Part shown: positions 39,293 to 40,403 of the stretch, piece after piece | Layout of the letters: every line of letters begins with the position of its first letter | Position numbering within the stretch: the stretch's first letter is position 1 | Assembly (NCBI GenBank): GCA_017646685.1 | Contig: JAGCLZ010000010.1 | Span: 1-40,403, forward strand | Origin: Bacteroidales bacterium | GTDB lineage: Bacteria > Bacteroidota > Bacteroidia > Bacteroidales > P3 | Reading direction: 5' to 3' | Length of the DNA stretch: 40,403 bases | Translations under genes and position numbers: made by a program | Notes under the pieces: model-generated | Database searches by the model: none | Told to the model about the DNA's origin: nothing | What the model saw: the letters and a program-made list of their open reading frames with translations, nothing else

Positions 39293-40403
39293 ATGAAAGC
39301 AAAAACAACAATGCGCTTACTGTTATCAAAACTTTTTGGCAGTCCTTCGTATATGATTGGGGCTCTCTGTGTGTTGGCGATACTTCTGCTGGGTATTACC
39401 ACACCCGAATATCTGAAATACTGGTACATACTGTTGGCTATGGTGCTGATGAACGTCTTTTTGTATCGTCACATAGTATCAGAATATTCTTCGAGGGCGT
39501 TCAGAATGCTGTATATCGTTATGTTTGTGGCTGTATTTGCAGTAGAGTTTTCGGCGTTGGTGGTGCCGTATTTTAGTTGGAATCCCTTTTTCCGAAGTGT
39601 GTCCACAAGTTTGGTGCTTACCTACGTATTGTTTATGCAGATGGTGGTAGCCGTGTTGGGTTTGGGCTGCGTGCATAAGTGGTATTGCCAAGGTAGGAGA
39701 AAAAAACTTTCCGTTGTAGTACAAAAACGTTACCTTGCAGTTGCCTTTTCGGGTTTGGTTGTTTTGTGGTTGTGCTATTTTGTGGGAATGTTTTATGGCA
39801 AAAACCAAGTGGTTGTACGCCAAGTGTCGTTGCCAATAGCTTCGTTGCCCAAAGGTTTCGATGGCTACCGTGTGGTGCAAATTTCGGACCTCCACCTTGG
39901 TTCGATGTACAACGCTACTACCATTCAGGCGGTGGTGGATAGTGTAAATGCTTTGAATCCCGACGTTGTTGCCGTTACGGGCGATGTGGTTACCCTTGGC
40001 TCGTCAGAGCTGAAACCTTACATTGGCATATTGCGGCAGTTGAAGGCTCGCGATGGGGTCTTTGCCGTATTGGGCAACCACGACTACTGTCGTTACCCTT
40101 TCTTTCCCACTCCGGCCTGCAAAACAATGGACAGCCTCTCGCTTATCGGCATGCTTACTGATAGCCTTGGGTGGCAACTGCTTAATGATGAATGCCGCTT
40201 TGTGGTTCGTGGTGCCGACTCAGTTGGCATAGCCGGAACCCAGTATATAGGGCTGCCATCGCTGAGCAAGATTAAACTTTTTGGCGACAATCCTTATTCC
40301 TATGGCAACCTTCCGAAAGCTTTGCACTCGGTGGGCAAACATGCCGTGGTGCTCCTTACCCACAACCCGGTGGTGTGGAGCCGCGAGGTGATACAGAAAT
40401 ATC
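39293..40403 (+). CDS. Membrane-anchored metallophosphoesterase (3' end beyond window)
   Basis: Open from ATG 39293 to the window end, about 370 residues. Four N-terminal membrane helices (about 20-40, 45-60, 75-100 and 110-130, plus one near 150-165) precede a calcineurin-like phosphoesterase domain: QISDLHLGSMY, then AVTGDVVTLG, GVFAVLGNHDYCRY and LLTHNPVVW. This is the YkuE/YaeI type, which hydrolyses lipid or other phosphoesters at the membrane; the substrate is unknown. Its downstream part, including any final metal ligands, lies outside the window. Confidence 0.9.
   Translation, partial: MKAKTTMRLLLSKLFGSPSYMIGALCVLAILLLGITTPEYLKYWYILLAMVLMNVFLYRHIVSEYSSRAFRMLYIVMFVAVFAVEFSALVVPYFSWNPFFRSVSTSLVLTYVLFMQMVVAVLGLGCVHKWYCQGRRKKLSVVVQKRYLAVAFSGLVVLWLCYFVGMFYGKNQVVVRQVSLPIASLPKGFDGYRVVQISDLHLGSMYNATTIQAVVDSVNALNPDVVAVTGDVVTLGSSELKPYIGILRQLKARDGVFAVLGNHDYCRYPFFPTPACKTMDSLSLIGMLTDSLGWQLLNDECRFVVRGADSVGIAGTQYIGLPSLSKIKLFGDNPYSYGNLPKALHSVGKHAVVLLTHNPVVWSREVIQKY

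Overview
The window looks like a chromosomal segment of an anaerobic or fermentative member of the Bacteroidales. The evidence is the gene content: DUF6089-uppS-bamA-ompH-ompH synteny, a type IX secretion (T9SS) component and a T9SS cargo protein, HU proteins with C-terminal extensions, DUF4831 and DUF4294 families, class I Hcp and methylmalonyl-CoA mutase. Bacteroidetes-type promoters (-33 TTTG, -7 TAnnTTTG) also occur. No IS element, integrase, phage gene, rRNA or CRISPR was seen. Species cannot be named from the sequence alone.

Layout. 1-1902 (minus): a radical SAM protein cut by the window edge, a LutA-like CCG protein with a degenerate second motif, and a membrane-anchored conserved protein. 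2680-8300 (plus): envelope operon (DUF6089, UppS, BamA, two OmpH/Skp chaperones) ending in a perfect-palindrome terminator. 8525-10153: promoter, tRNA-Gln(TTG) and terminator, then a HAD phosphatase and TruA. 10142-12948 (minus): accessory-looking cluster with a DUF3791-DUF3990-DUF3791 operon (putative ADP-ribosyltransferase module), a WG-repeat protein and two small membrane proteins. 13204-16641 (minus): DUF368/PopT-like polyprenyl-phosphate transporter, NUDIX hydrolase, and a PorE-like OmpA protein. 16804-19352 (plus): DUF4294, NlpC/P60 peptidase, HU-winged helix protein. 19364-20721 (minus): DUF58 and thioredoxin. 21054-24590 (plus): sodium:solute symporter, DUF4831 lipoprotein, RNase Z. 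24779-26827 (minus): dipeptidyl peptidase III. 27330-31979 (plus): Hcp and a large, probably abundant T9SS-secreted protein. 32513-40403 (plus): ClpS, NfeD, FloA, a PlsC-like acyltransferase, methylmalonyl-CoA mutase, a GH130 phosphorylase, and a metallophosphoesterase cut by the window edge.

How the genes fit together. Much of the window serves the envelope: UppS makes undecaprenyl diphosphate and the DUF368 protein probably recycles the monophosphate carrier; BamA and OmpH assemble outer-membrane proteins; PorE and the sorting-domain protein belong to T9SS; NfeD/FloA organise membrane microdomains.

Most unusual signal. Most of the long intergenic gaps carry short degenerate tandem arrays with a 21-23-nt period (seven sites: about 2112, 2294, 11177, 13036, 18428, 27047 and 32051). 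Unit sequences differ between sites. Many units have internal dyad symmetry, and neighbouring units sometimes have the same arms with the core reverse-complemented. The same two unit families recur at two loci 25 kb apart. I do not recognise this as a named element class, and it is the main candidate here for something undescribed.
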